Positions 7,409 through 15,851 of a stretch of 64,000 nt of DNA are shown one piece after another. Made by a program: the position numbers and the translations under genes. The notes under the pieces are model-generated. The model was not told where the DNA came from, searched no databases, and saw only the letters and a program-made list of their open reading frames with translations. The stretch is taken from contig CAWBZB010000010.1 of assembly GCA_963793105.1 (NCBI GenBank), positions 1 to 64,000 on the forward strand, given 5' to 3'. This DNA is from UBA10649 sp963793105. GTDB lineage: Bacteria; Actinomycetota; Actinomycetes; S36-B12. Numbering within the stretch: position 1 is the first letter of the stretch; each line of letters starts with the position of its first letter.

Positions 7409-8944
7409 ATGTCGCTCGAGGAGCGCAAGCCTCCTGCCGACCAACCGAACCTGCCCGCGCCCCTCCCAGCGAGGCACCACACGATCCCCCTCGTCACGCC
7501 ATCGAGGATCGGCTGGGCCGAGGCACACTCGCATCGCGACCGTCCACACCTTCGCCGGGATCCGCTGCGCGTCTATGCGACCAGGGCCCTCCTGCTCGAC
7601 CTGGTCGTCATCACCACGGCGGGAATCACCGGCTTCGTCCTGCGCTGGGCCATTCCCTACTCGGTCGAGCTGAACGACCCGACGTACGTCTCGCTCGTGG
7701 TCGTCGTGGTGGTGGCCTGGATCACGGTGCTGATCATGAGAGGCGCCTACGACACGCGGATCCTGGGAGTGGGGTCGGAGGAGTTCAAACGGGTCGTGTC
7801 CGCCACCGCCACCGTCTTCGGCGCCGTGGCCATCGTGGCCTTCGCGCTGAAGCTCGACCTCTCCCGAGGCTTCGTCCTCATCACGTTCTCCGTGGGCCTG
7901 CTGCTCCTTCTCGTCGTGCGCTGGGGCCTGCGGGCCTGGCTCCGGCATGAGCGACGCTACGGGCACTTCCTCCACCGCACGGTCGTCATCGGGGCCGGCG
8001 GCGCCATGACGGAGGTCGTCGACATGCTCGACCGCGATCCCGTGGCCGGATTCACCGTCGTCGACGTGATCGACGAGCCACCCGTGGACGTCACGGAGGA
8101 CCGGCTCGACGAGTGGCTCGACGAGGTCATGACCCGGATCTCGCTCGAGGACGCCGACACCGTGGCCGTGGCGGGGTCGCCGGCCCTGGGTCAGCAGGTC
8201 ATCCAGCGTCTGGCGTGGCGGCTGGAAGGGCCGCGCGTGGACCTGCTGGTGCGTCCCAACGTCGGCGACGTCGCTGGTCCTCGCGTGACGATGCGCATGG
8301 CCGCCGACCTCCCGCTGCTGCACCTCGACGAGCCCCACCTCACCGGCCCGAAGCGAGCCATCAAACGAACCCTGGACGTCGTCTTCGGCACCGTCCTGTT
8401 CGTGGTGTTCCTGCCCTTCATGATCGTGGCCGCGATCGGCACGAAGCTGACCAGTCGCGGACCGATGTTCTACTTCCAGGATCGGGTCGGACGCGGCGGC
8501 CAGATCATCCGGATCGCGAAGTTCCGCACCATGTACGTCGGGTCGGATGCCAAGCGCGATGAGGTCATCGGGGATCCGGATGAAGCCATCCTCGACCGGT
8601 ACCGGCGCGATCCGCGCATCACTCCCTTCGGGCGCTTCCTGCGCCGCTGGTCGATCGACGAGATGCCTCAGGTCGTGGCGGTCGTGGCGGGGACGATGTC
8701 GCTGGTCGGCCCGCGGCCGGTCCTGGTCGACGAGATGCCGCTGCTCGGAGACGCCGATCACCGGCGGCACCTCACCAAGCCCGGACTCACCGGTCTGTGG
8801 CAGGTGTCGGGACGCAAGACGGTGGACTGGGACGAGCGCATGCGCCTGGACCTGGACTACGTCGAGCACTGGTCGCCGGCCCTTGACCTGGTGATCGTCG
8901 CAAAGACCGTGAAGGCCGTGCTCGTCGGTGACGGGGCATACTGA
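7409..8944 (+). CDS. Polyprenyl glycosylphosphotransferase (WbaP/WcaJ-type initiating enzyme)
   Basis: Transfers a sugar-1-phosphate from an NDP-sugar to undecaprenyl phosphate, the first membrane step of lipid-linked glycan synthesis. The 511-residue protein has four or five N-terminal membrane segments (residues about 60-180), a CoA-binding-like cytosolic domain with VVIGAGGAMTEVVDML, a re-entrant hydrophobic helix (TLDVVFGTVLFVVFLPF) and the catalytic bacterial sugar-transferase domain: KFRTM (about 371), RRWSIDEMPQ (about 412-421), GPRP (about 434) and KPGLTGLWQVSGR (about 457). ATG 7409 has a good ribosome site (GGGAGGT). GCCGG/CCGGC at 7311-7330 could form a small hairpin in the 107-nt leader region. 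The sugar specificity is not readable. Confidence 0.93.
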   Translation: MSLEERKPPADQPNLPAPLPARHHTIPLVTPSRIGWAEAHSHRDRPHLRRDPLRVYATRALLLDLVVITTAGITGFVLRWAIPYSVELNDPTYVSLVVVVVVAWITVLIMRGAYDTRILGVGSEEFKRVVSATATVFGAVAIVAFALKLDLSRGFVLITFSVGLLLLLVVRWGLRAWLRHERRYGHFLHRTVVIGAGGAMTEVVDMLDRDPVAGFTVVDVIDEPPVDVTEDRLDEWLDEVMTRISLEDADTVAVAGSPALGQQVIQRLAWRLEGPRVDLLVRPNVGDVAGPRVTMRMAADLPLLHLDEPHLTGPKRAIKRTLDVVFGTVLFVVFLPFMIVAAIGTKLTSRGPMFYFQDRVGRGGQIIRIAKFRTMYVGSDAKRDEVIGDPDEAILDRYRRDPRITPFGRFLRRWSIDEMPQVVAVVAGTMSLVGPRPVLVDEMPLLGDADHRRHLTKPGLTGLWQVSGRKTVDWDERMRLDLDYVEHWSPALDLVIVAKTVKAVLVGDGAY

Positions 8945-8973
8945 AAAGCCCTCTCTATACTCAGGAAGTGACT

Positions 8974-10905
8974 GTGAGCCGCCCGCGTGTGCTGCTGGGC
9001 GGCTTTCTCATTCTCGTGGTGGGCGGCTTCGTTCTCTGGCTGCAGGCCGGGCTGCTGTATGCCGTTGCGAGCCTGGGATACGGCGCTTTCGGGCTGCAGA
9101 ACCACCTCTCGGCTGCTGCGGAGGGGCTTCAGTCCGGCGACTACGCCCAGGCGCAGGCCGAGTACGAGGCGGCTCAGGAGGCGGTTGAGCTGCTGGATCG
9201 CTCGACAGGCGTGCGGCAGTTCGACCTCCTCACCCGGATCCCCGGCCTCGACGTCGCCATGGAGAACTGGCGTCTCTCGGTGTCCGCGGCTGGCAACGTC
9301 ACGGCCAGCACGGGCGAGCTGCTGTCCCTGTACGGGGATCTCTCGGGGAAGAGCGGCGGACCGAAGATCTTCAGTGACGGCGCGATCGATCTCGCACGCC
9401 TGGCGGACCTGCCGGCGCGGGTCACCATGGTCAGCGGGCAGCTCGACGACGCCTCCGCGGCGCTGAGTGCCATCCAGGCCGAGTCCGCCGGTGCGGGGGT
9501 GCTCGATCGCGTCCGCGACAAGGCACTGACCGAGATGGAGCCGGTGCAGCAGGCCGTGGAGGCGCTCGAGGGGATCGCGCCGGTGCTGCCGGACGCTCTG
9601 GGAGCCAACGGCGTCCGCCGCTACCTCGTGGCGATCGGCAACCAGGCGGAGATGCGCGCTGCGGGAGGTGCGCCGCTGACCCTCGTCCTCGTGGAGTTCA
9701 ACGAAGGTCGGATCTCCATCCCCATCAAGGGTCCGACGAGCACCCAGCTCTTCCCTCCCCTGAACGCGCCGGTCACGTGGTGGGGCCCCGCGGCGAACCC
9801 CTTCTTCACGGGGAACCCGCGCACGGCGCCTTTCGTCGTGACCAACACGCACCCGAACATGCTCTTCTCCGCCCAGGAGATGGCCGGCGCCTGGACGGGC
9901 GGCGGCTACCCGGGGGTCGACGGCGTGGTCACGCTGGATCTGACGGCGATCGCTGCGGTGCTCGACCAGACCGGCCCGATGGAGTCGTCGGCCTACGGGA
10001 CCGTCGACGGCTCCCGTCTGGGCCAGATCCTGCTGATCGACGCGTACCAGACGTTCGGTCAGGAAGGTGCAACCGAGCGTCAGGAGGCCAATCAGGATCT
10101 CCTCAATGACCTGCTCGATCGCCTGCTCTCGGGAGACGACCTGGTGTCGGCCGCGCAGGCGATCGCCAGCACCGCGCCGGGGCGGCACGTGCAGATGTGG
10201 ATGCGCAGCCCGGAGCTCCAGCGCCTCGCGATGGATGCCGGGGCCGCCGGAGTGGTCGACGACCCGGATGTCGGTGATTGGTCGGCGCTGTACACGCAGA
10301 ACGGGAACCAGAGCAAGGTCGACGTCTTCCAGCAGCGCAACGTGCTGGTGACCGCGCAGGTGGCGGAGGACGGATCCGCGCGCGTCACCCAGCAGATGAC
10401 GGTGACCAACGCGACGCCGCCGGAACGCCCCGAAGGGCCGCCGGAACGCGTGGGGTACGAGACATCGTGGCTGAAGGCGGCCTACATCATGTACGTGCCG
10501 GACTCGGCGCTTGCGTACCAGGCCTCGTATCCGTCCGCCTTCGTCGTCCGCCCGTTCAAGAACCACCCGCAGCTCGGCAGGGGCTGGGTGGACGATGGGT
10601 TCGGGCATCGGATGATCCGTGTCGTGGGCTGGACGTCCCCCGGTGGCCAGAACGCCGTCTCGGTGTCCTATGAGTTGCCCGCAGGCACCTTCACCGGACT
10701 TGAGGAGGGACAGCTGAGGTACCGGCTGCGGGCCGATCCCCAGTCCCTGTGGAGCCCGTCGGTGCTCACCGTCCAGGTGACCGCGCCGCCCGGCTTCGAG
10801 CCGGTGCGCCAGCCCGGGATGGACGTCCAGGACGCCACGGCCACCGTGAGCGCAGTGCAGTCGGCTCCGGTCGACGTCGCCATCGCCTTCGAGCGGGCCG
10901 CGTGA
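8974..10905 (+). CDS. DUF4012 domain-containing membrane-anchored protein
   Basis: A 643-residue protein with one N-terminal membrane anchor (residues about 5-30) and a long extracytoplasmic part. The diagnostic DUF4012 element GNQAEMRAAGG lies near residue 222, preceded by a helical region rich in Ala and Glu. GTG 8974 is preferred over GTG 8968 because AGGA at 8963-8966 gives a normal 7-nt spacing only to the former. The gene follows the initiating transferase and overlaps the next gene by 4 nt (GTGA). DUF4012 proteins recur next to actinobacterial exopolysaccharide genes but their biochemical function is not established; a scaffold or polymer-attachment role outside the membrane would fit. 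No catalytic motif is evident. Confidence 0.86.
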   Translation: MSRPRVLLGGFLILVVGGFVLWLQAGLLYAVASLGYGAFGLQNHLSAAAEGLQSGDYAQAQAEYEAAQEAVELLDRSTGVRQFDLLTRIPGLDVAMENWRLSVSAAGNVTASTGELLSLYGDLSGKSGGPKIFSDGAIDLARLADLPARVTMVSGQLDDASAALSAIQAESAGAGVLDRVRDKALTEMEPVQQAVEALEGIAPVLPDALGANGVRRYLVAIGNQAEMRAAGGAPLTLVLVEFNEGRISIPIKGPTSTQLFPPLNAPVTWWGPAANPFFTGNPRTAPFVVTNTHPNMLFSAQEMAGAWTGGGYPGVDGVVTLDLTAIAAVLDQTGPMESSAYGTVDGSRLGQILLIDAYQTFGQEGATERQEANQDLLNDLLDRLLSGDDLVSAAQAIASTAPGRHVQMWMRSPELQRLAMDAGAAGVVDDPDVGDWSALYTQNGNQSKVDVFQQRNVLVTAQVAEDGSARVTQQMTVTNATPPERPEGPPERVGYETSWLKAAYIMYVPDSALAYQASYPSAFVVRPFKNHPQLGRGWVDDGFGHRMIRVVGWTSPGGQNAVSVSYELPAGTFTGLEEGQLRYRLRADPQSLWSPSVLTVQVTAPPGFEPVRQPGMDVQDATATVSAVQSAPVDVAIAFERAA

Positions 10906-12854
10906 ACCGCCGATTGGCCGCCCTCGCCGCGGCCACCGGACTGTCACTGGCGCTGCTGTGGCTGCTCCCCCCGGTCGGTTTCCTCGCGTCCGTCGTCCTG
11001 CTCGCGCTCTTGCCGCCCTGGGGTCGATCCCTCACCGAACGCGCCGTCATCTCGGGGGTCGTGCTGCTCGGTGTGGCTGCCGTCGTGTTCCCGCGCGCCG
11101 GCTCCCTGCCCGTGACGTCGACGAGTGCCCGAGTCTTCATCACCTTGCTCGTCGGGGGCGCTTTGGCGCTGAACTTCGTGCCCCGCCTGCGCGATGTCGG
11201 CATCCCACGCCCGACGGTGAGCGATGGACTGGCGGCTCTCCTGGCCGTGGTCAGCGGCGGATGGCTCATGGCCGCGTACATCGGGCGCTCGACCGTCGAG
11301 ATCGTCAGCGGGCTGTTCTTCAGCGGCTGGGACAACCAGGCGCACTTCACGACCTTCGCCAACACCTACGGCTCAGCCAGCACGACCTGGCCGACGGTCG
11401 ATGGCTCCGTCGCCTGGAACCAGTGGTACCCGTCACTGCACACGACGGTCTGGTCACTCGCCGAACTCGCCTTCCGGCCGGTGGAGCCGCTCCTCGACCG
11501 ACCGGGTCTTCTCTGGCCATACGTGCTCTGGAGCGCCATCACCTTCGCAGCGTGCCTCGTCGCCCTGGCCTGGGTCGCCGGAGATCTCGCCGCGCGGGTG
11601 GCCGGTCCGCAACGAGAGACGTGGGCCAGGCCCATCGCGGTAGGGGCGTTCGCGCTGTTCGGACTGCTGGGGAGCCCGGCGCTGCTGTTCAACGCCGGCT
11701 TCACCAACTTCATGATGGGCGTGACGGTCGTGGTCGTGGCCGCCTACGTGAGCGCCCGCAGCCTGCGCTCCGCACGCGTGCTCGGCTGGTTCCTGGTCCC
11801 GCTGGGGGCGCTGGCGGCCATCGGGCTCTGGACACCCCTGGTACTGGGCCTGGTGCCGGCCGGGGTCGTCGTCGCGGTAGCGCTGCTGAGGCACAACCGC
11901 TGGCTCGGAATCGGCTGGCTCGTCGCGAGCGCGGCGATCGGGGCCTTCATGGGGCTCACCCAGATGTCGGCCATCCTCGGCGTGGAGCCCGGTCAGTCCA
12001 CCGCGGACTTCACCGCCGATCTCGGTGCCGTGGGCACCGGCATGGTCCCCTTCAACCTGGGCCTCGCGCTGGTCTCGCCGGTGATTGCCGGGCTGCTCGC
12101 GATCCTCCTGGTCCGCCTGGGCCGCTGGCCTCTTGCCGTGGCGGTGTCCGGACCGATCGCCGGGGCGGCGGCGGTGGCGCTGTACTTCGCGTCCGGGGCG
12201 GACGCGGCCGAGCTCGGCAGACTTCAGTCCTACTACGTCCTCAAGCCGCTGGACGCAATGCTGCTCGCGGTGTCGGTGCTCGTGGCCGCCCTGCTGTCGG
12301 TCGTCCTCACGCGGGCGCTGGTGGGCCTGCCGACGTTCACCGCCGGGCTGTCCGTTGCACTCGGCGGCATCGTGGTCCTGGGCACGCTGGGCTACGCAGG
12401 AGCGCTGCCGGCCCAATTCTCGGCCGGGTTCACTGCGGCCCCGGGCATTCAGGCGGGCGCGGATCGCACGCGGGGCGTGAACGACCCGCTCATCGGGGAG
12501 TCGATCATCCGAGCCCAGCAGGCGGCGGTGCCCTATCCGAGGGACACGACGATGCTGTGGGACGGCTCCGGCACGCTGCCGAACCTGTGGGTGGCATCCC
12601 TGCACGGCGTGCTCTCCACGACTCAGCAGCGCTTCTACCGGGACCTGCCGCCGTTCCCCTACGACCCCAAGACGACGGGCTACCTCGACCTTGCCCTGAA
12701 CCTGAACCCCGAGATGTCGTTCGTCGCGCTGTGGTTCCGGCCATCCTCCGGCGAGTTGCTCGAGGCCTACTCGGCAGGAAGGAGCGATGATCGTGTAGTG
12801 CCCGTCCAAGTTCCCATGCCGTCGAACCTGCTCTGCCCGGAGTGCAGTTCGTGA
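10902..12854 (+). CDS. Large polytopic membrane protein (GT-C-like / DUF6541-like)
   Basis: A 650-residue protein with roughly 12-14 membrane segments and a soluble C-terminal tail ending in CPECSS. The large first external loop carries FSGWDNQAHF, with an acidic residue where GT-C transferases keep their catalytic Asp, and NQWYPSLHTTVWSL, which resembles the YP-x-x-H element of DUF6541-type proteins. It is translationally coupled on both sides: GTG 10902 overlaps the DUF4012 stop as GTGA, and its own stop overlaps the next start the same way. A membrane glycosyltransferase using a polyprenyl-phosphate sugar is the favoured guess; a polymerase is the alternative. Confidence 0.7.
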   Translation: MNRRLAALAAATGLSLALLWLLPPVGFLASVVLLALLPPWGRSLTERAVISGVVLLGVAAVVFPRAGSLPVTSTSARVFITLLVGGALALNFVPRLRDVGIPRPTVSDGLAALLAVVSGGWLMAAYIGRSTVEIVSGLFFSGWDNQAHFTTFANTYGSASTTWPTVDGSVAWNQWYPSLHTTVWSLAELAFRPVEPLLDRPGLLWPYVLWSAITFAACLVALAWVAGDLAARVAGPQRETWARPIAVGAFALFGLLGSPALLFNAGFTNFMMGVTVVVVAAYVSARSLRSARVLGWFLVPLGALAAIGLWTPLVLGLVPAGVVVAVALLRHNRWLGIGWLVASAAIGAFMGLTQMSAILGVEPGQSTADFTADLGAVGTGMVPFNLGLALVSPVIAGLLAILLVRLGRWPLAVAVSGPIAGAAAVALYFASGADAAELGRLQSYYVLKPLDAMLLAVSVLVAALLSVVLTRALVGLPTFTAGLSVALGGIVVLGTLGYAGALPAQFSAGFTAAPGIQAGADRTRGVNDPLIGESIIRAQQAAVPYPRDTTMLWDGSGTLPNLWVASLHGVLSTTQQRFYRDLPPFPYDPKTTGYLDLALNLNPEMSFVALWFRPSSGELLEAYSAGRSDDRVVPVQVPMPSNLLCPECSS

Positions 12855-15166
12855 CGGCTGCTCCGCAGCCAGCAGCTCCCGCAACGCGGCGAGTGCTCTC
12901 GACGATCGTCATCGCGACGCTCGGGGCGACGTCGATCCTTGCGGCGGACGCGCAGGCGGTGTCGGCTCCCGACGGCCAGCCGCGCATCCGTCCGGCCCCC
13001 GCCCTTCCCCGCCTGCCGGCCATTCCGGACAAGGCGGGCTGGGGAAAGGTGACGTCGCGGTCGGTCCCCGCGGCCGCGTCGGTCGCGACCGGGATCTGGG
13101 TGGAGTGGGACGAGGCATCCGGACGCAGCACGGGTACCCAGGTGTCGATGCCGTCGGCCGGCGGTTCCCCGCTCTTGGGCGACTGGAACGGCGACGGAGT
13201 CGCGACGCCGGGCAGGTACGAGAACGGGGAGTGGTTCATCACCAACGCGGCCGTGAACTCGCCATCGTGGGAGAGTCACGCGACGTTCGGTGGCGATCCC
13301 GGCGACATCCCGGTGGTCGGCAGGCTCGACAAGGACAAGAGGTTCGACATCGGTGTCTTCCGCGACGGTCTGTGGCGCTGGCAGCGGGCCAATGGCAAGC
13401 CCGCGAAGGAGTCACGCTTCGGGTCGGCGGGCGACATCCCGGTGGTTGGTGACTGGGACGGGGACCGTCGGGACGACATCGGCGTCGTCCGCAGCGGGCA
13501 GTGGATCCTGCGAGTGACCGGACTGAAGAACAAGAAGGCCGCGAAGGCCTTGGTGGGCAAGGGGATCACGGTCACCAAGATGCGCCCGAAGGGCACGTTC
13601 GTCCTGACCTTCCCCTTCGGATCGTTCGGTGATCTCCCGGTGGTCGGTGACTGGAACCGCGATGGTCGAGACGAGCCCGGCATCGTCCAGGACCGCTCGG
13701 TCTGGGTGCTGAGCGGCGGCCTCGACCGGCTGCGGCGGACGACGAAGGAGAGCCACCGCCTGGCCGACGATCAGGTGCCCCTTGTGGGAAACCAGGCGAC
13801 CGGGCCCGGCCACTGCCCGTCGGCGACGCGGGGAGGGGAGAAGTACGGGAAGGCGACGGCCCGTCTCGTCACGAAGCCCCGGACACCGAAGGGCCAGCGC
13901 ACGATTGAAGGCAACCAGGAGGTGCTCGCCACGATGCAGGACGGCCTGCGCTACGTGGTGACGAATGACCTGACGAAGCGCCTGCGCTCGCGCGTGGGCA
14001 TGGCCTTCTACGACCCGCTCAGCACCCACCCGTCGATCGAGGAGTCGGTACGGCGGTCGGCGAACTCCGCGCTCGCGGCATCGATCGCCCTGACCACGTC
14101 GAAGTGGCCGAGGATCAACGGGATCTCCAAGAAGGAGCTGCGTGACTACGCACGGTGGAACATCCGATCCCTGGCCTGCCAGCACGGGGCGGTCTCGCCC
14201 GGGGGATGGGGCAACACCTGGCAGTCGGCACTGTGGGCCGTCACGGTCGGGCAGGCCGGCTGGATGCTGTGGCCCAAGCTGAACGATCAGGAGCGCGCAC
14301 TGGTCTCGGCCATGGTGGTGAGCGAGGCCGACTATGCGTCAGCCCGCGGTCCCCGCTACTTCAAGAACCGGCTCGGACAGGACATCGCGCCGGGGGACTC
14401 GCAGGCCGACGAGGTGTCCTGGGACCTCCTCGCGCCGGCACTGGCTCTGGCGATGATGCCCGCCCACCCACACGCCTCGACCTGGCGTGACTCGATGATT
14501 GCGATGGCGATCGCGGCGTTCGCGCGACCCGGGGACCTCACGAAGGTGCAGACCGTCAACGGAGTGCGGCCCGACATCCAACTTCCGGGCATCAATGCGA
14601 ACGAGGACGGCACGATCACCAACCACGGCATCGTGAATCCCGACTACATCCAGAACGTCGAGCACCTGTGGTGGGCGGCCAGTCTGCTGCGCTCGGGCGG
14701 CCAGCCGGTTCCGGAGGCGCTCTTTCTCAACGCCGACGTGATCTACCGGGCGCTGTCGTCGGTGGAGTTCACCTCGCCGCCGTACGCCGAACCGGGCGGC
14801 ACGGTGTACCAGCCCGCGGGCCAGATCTACTACCCCATGGGGGTGGGCTGGGGCACCCGCCGGCCGGCCACCTTCGTCGGCGTCGACGCATTTGCGAACG
14901 CCTATGCGGCCGCGGACGTCCGGGCGGGGGAGAACCTGGCCGCGCACGCCCGGGATGCCCGCGCCCTGCAGCTGCGGTGGACAGACGGGCACATGTACGC
15001 GGACGGGCCGTCGGAGGAGTCCTACCGGCTCGGCAAGGAGGAGTACGCGCTTCAGCAGATGTCCCTCGCGTGGTGGGCGAGCGCCGTGAAGACCGGGCTG
15101 CGGATGACCGTCGACACGACGGCCTACCCCGGGATCAGCCTCGGGACGGGGACGCCGCTGCCCTAG
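12851..15166 (+). CDS. Secreted protein with FG-GAP/VCBS-like repeats and a helical C-terminal domain
   Basis: A 771-residue exported protein. The N-terminus has Arg-Arg, a hydrophobic core and an AQA|VSA-like cleavage site. Residues about 107-290 hold four repeats of the calcium-binding propeller type: GDWNGDG, GRLDKDKRFDIG, GDWDGDRRDDIG and GDWNRDGRDEPG. The rest (about 340-770) is a Trp-rich, mainly helical region (NVEHLWWAASLL, SLAWWASAV, MGVGWGTRRP) that recalls alpha/alpha-toroid polysaccharide-active enzymes, but I recognise no named family. GTG 12851 overlaps the upstream stop as GTGA; in-frame GTG 12842 is less likely. As the last gene of a coupled trio with DUF4012 it probably acts on or binds the same surface glycan. 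Confidence 0.72.
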   Translation: MTAAPQPAAPATRRVLSTIVIATLGATSILAADAQAVSAPDGQPRIRPAPALPRLPAIPDKAGWGKVTSRSVPAAASVATGIWVEWDEASGRSTGTQVSMPSAGGSPLLGDWNGDGVATPGRYENGEWFITNAAVNSPSWESHATFGGDPGDIPVVGRLDKDKRFDIGVFRDGLWRWQRANGKPAKESRFGSAGDIPVVGDWDGDRRDDIGVVRSGQWILRVTGLKNKKAAKALVGKGITVTKMRPKGTFVLTFPFGSFGDLPVVGDWNRDGRDEPGIVQDRSVWVLSGGLDRLRRTTKESHRLADDQVPLVGNQATGPGHCPSATRGGEKYGKATARLVTKPRTPKGQRTIEGNQEVLATMQDGLRYVVTNDLTKRLRSRVGMAFYDPLSTHPSIEESVRRSANSALAASIALTTSKWPRINGISKKELRDYARWNIRSLACQHGAVSPGGWGNTWQSALWAVTVGQAGWMLWPKLNDQERALVSAMVVSEADYASARGPRYFKNRLGQDIAPGDSQADEVSWDLLAPALALAMMPAHPHASTWRDSMIAMAIAAFARPGDLTKVQTVNGVRPDIQLPGINANEDGTITNHGIVNPDYIQNVEHLWWAASLLRSGGQPVPEALFLNADVIYRALSSVEFTSPPYAEPGGTVYQPAGQIYYPMGVGWGTRRPATFVGVDAFANAYAAADVRAGENLAAHARDARALQLRWTDGHMYADGPSEESYRLGKEEYALQQMSLAWWASAVKTGLRMTVDTTAYPGISLGTGTPLP

Positions 15167-15171
15167 CCCGT

Positions 15172-15187
15172 CCCTGGCTGAACAGGG
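15172..15187. terminator. Hairpin between convergent genes, possible bidirectional terminator
   Basis: CCCTG (15172-15176) and CAGGG (15183-15187) can pair around a 6-nt loop. The hairpin fills most of the 23-bp gap between the stop of the secreted protein gene (15166) and the stop of rfbC (15190). There is no T tract, so it would be an atypical actinobacterial terminator. Confidence 0.4.
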
Positions 15188-15189
15188 TG

Positions 15190-15786
15190 CTAGCGGGCGA
15201 GGGAGGCGAGGAACTCCACGCAGTCGGCGTACTTGGGCAGGAGGCCCTGCTCCTGCGCCTCGGCCAACGTCGGTGCGGCGGCGTCCTTCGGGGAGAGGAC
15301 CAGGTCGCTGTCGGGCCAGGGCATCTTCAGCTCCGGGTCGAGCGGGTGGACGCCGCGTTCGCGGGTGGGAGCGTATGGCTCCGAGCACAGGTAGCCCACG
15401 GTCACCTCGTCCGACAGCGCGCAGAAGGCGTGCCCGAGTCCCTCGGAGATGTAGAGCCCGGTGCGGTCGGCGTCGTTGAGCTCGATGGCGTCCCATCGTC
15501 CGAACGTCGGCGAGCCGACGCGAATGTCGACCACGACGTCGAGGATGCGGCCGGCGAAGCACTGGACGTACTTGGCCTGGCTCGGCGGAACGTCGGCGAA
15601 GTGGATACCGCGGACCGTTCCGGCCCGCGACGACGAGATGTTCATCTGCTTCAGGGTGAAGGGGTGCCCGATCGCCTTCTCGACCTCGACGGCCTTGAAG
15701 GACTCGAGGAACACCCCACGGTCGTCCGGCCGAAGAAGTGGAGCGAACGACCACACGCCATCGATGGACAGCGGGGTCACCTGCAC
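15190..15786 (-). CDS. rfbC: dTDP-4-dehydrorhamnose 3,5-epimerase family protein
   Basis: Epimerises C3 and C5 of dTDP-4-keto-6-deoxyglucose on the way to dTDP-L-rhamnose or related sugars. The 198-residue protein has the cupin jelly-roll signatures of the family: DDRGVFLESF near the N-terminus, the active-site histidine in TVRGIHFA (H62), GRILDVVVDIRVGSPTFG and LYISEGLGHAFCALSD, plus a Y-L-C-S-x-x-Y element. It starts at GTG 15786 with a TANNNT element 6 nt upstream. rfbA lies 14 kb away and a reductase-like gene 45 kb away; the dehydratase rmlB is not in this window, so the pathway must be completed elsewhere or the product is a different dTDP-sugar. Confidence 0.92.
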   Translation of the reverse strand: MQVTPLSIDGVWSFAPLLRPDDRGVFLESFKAVEVEKAIGHPFTLKQMNISSSRAGTVRGIHFADVPPSQAKYVQCFAGRILDVVVDIRVGSPTFGRWDAIELNDADRTGLYISEGLGHAFCALSDEVTVGYLCSEPYAPTRERGVHPLDPELKMPWPDSDLVLSPKDAAAPTLAEAQEQGLLPKYADCVEFLASLAR

Positions 15787-15851
15787 GCGGCGAGGCTACC
15801 AGTCACGCTGCGAGGGCAACCGGGGTCGATCGGGTGGGTACGGTGGGCGCC
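15787..15851. promoter_or_regulatory. Divergent promoter region with two leaderless -10 elements
   Basis: On the minus strand TAGCCT (15798-15793) stands 6 nt before GTG 15786 of rfbC. On the plus strand TACGGT (15839-15844) stands 7 nt before GTG 15852. Neither gene has a ribosome site in this 65-bp gap. Clear -35 elements are not visible. Confidence 0.5.

Noticed and set aside
8857..10947. About 700-codon minus-strand frame opposite the DUF4012 gene
   Set aside because: Same reason: the plus strand has a clear membrane anchor and DUF4012 motif, while the opposite frame is His/Arg/Gly-rich and motif-free.
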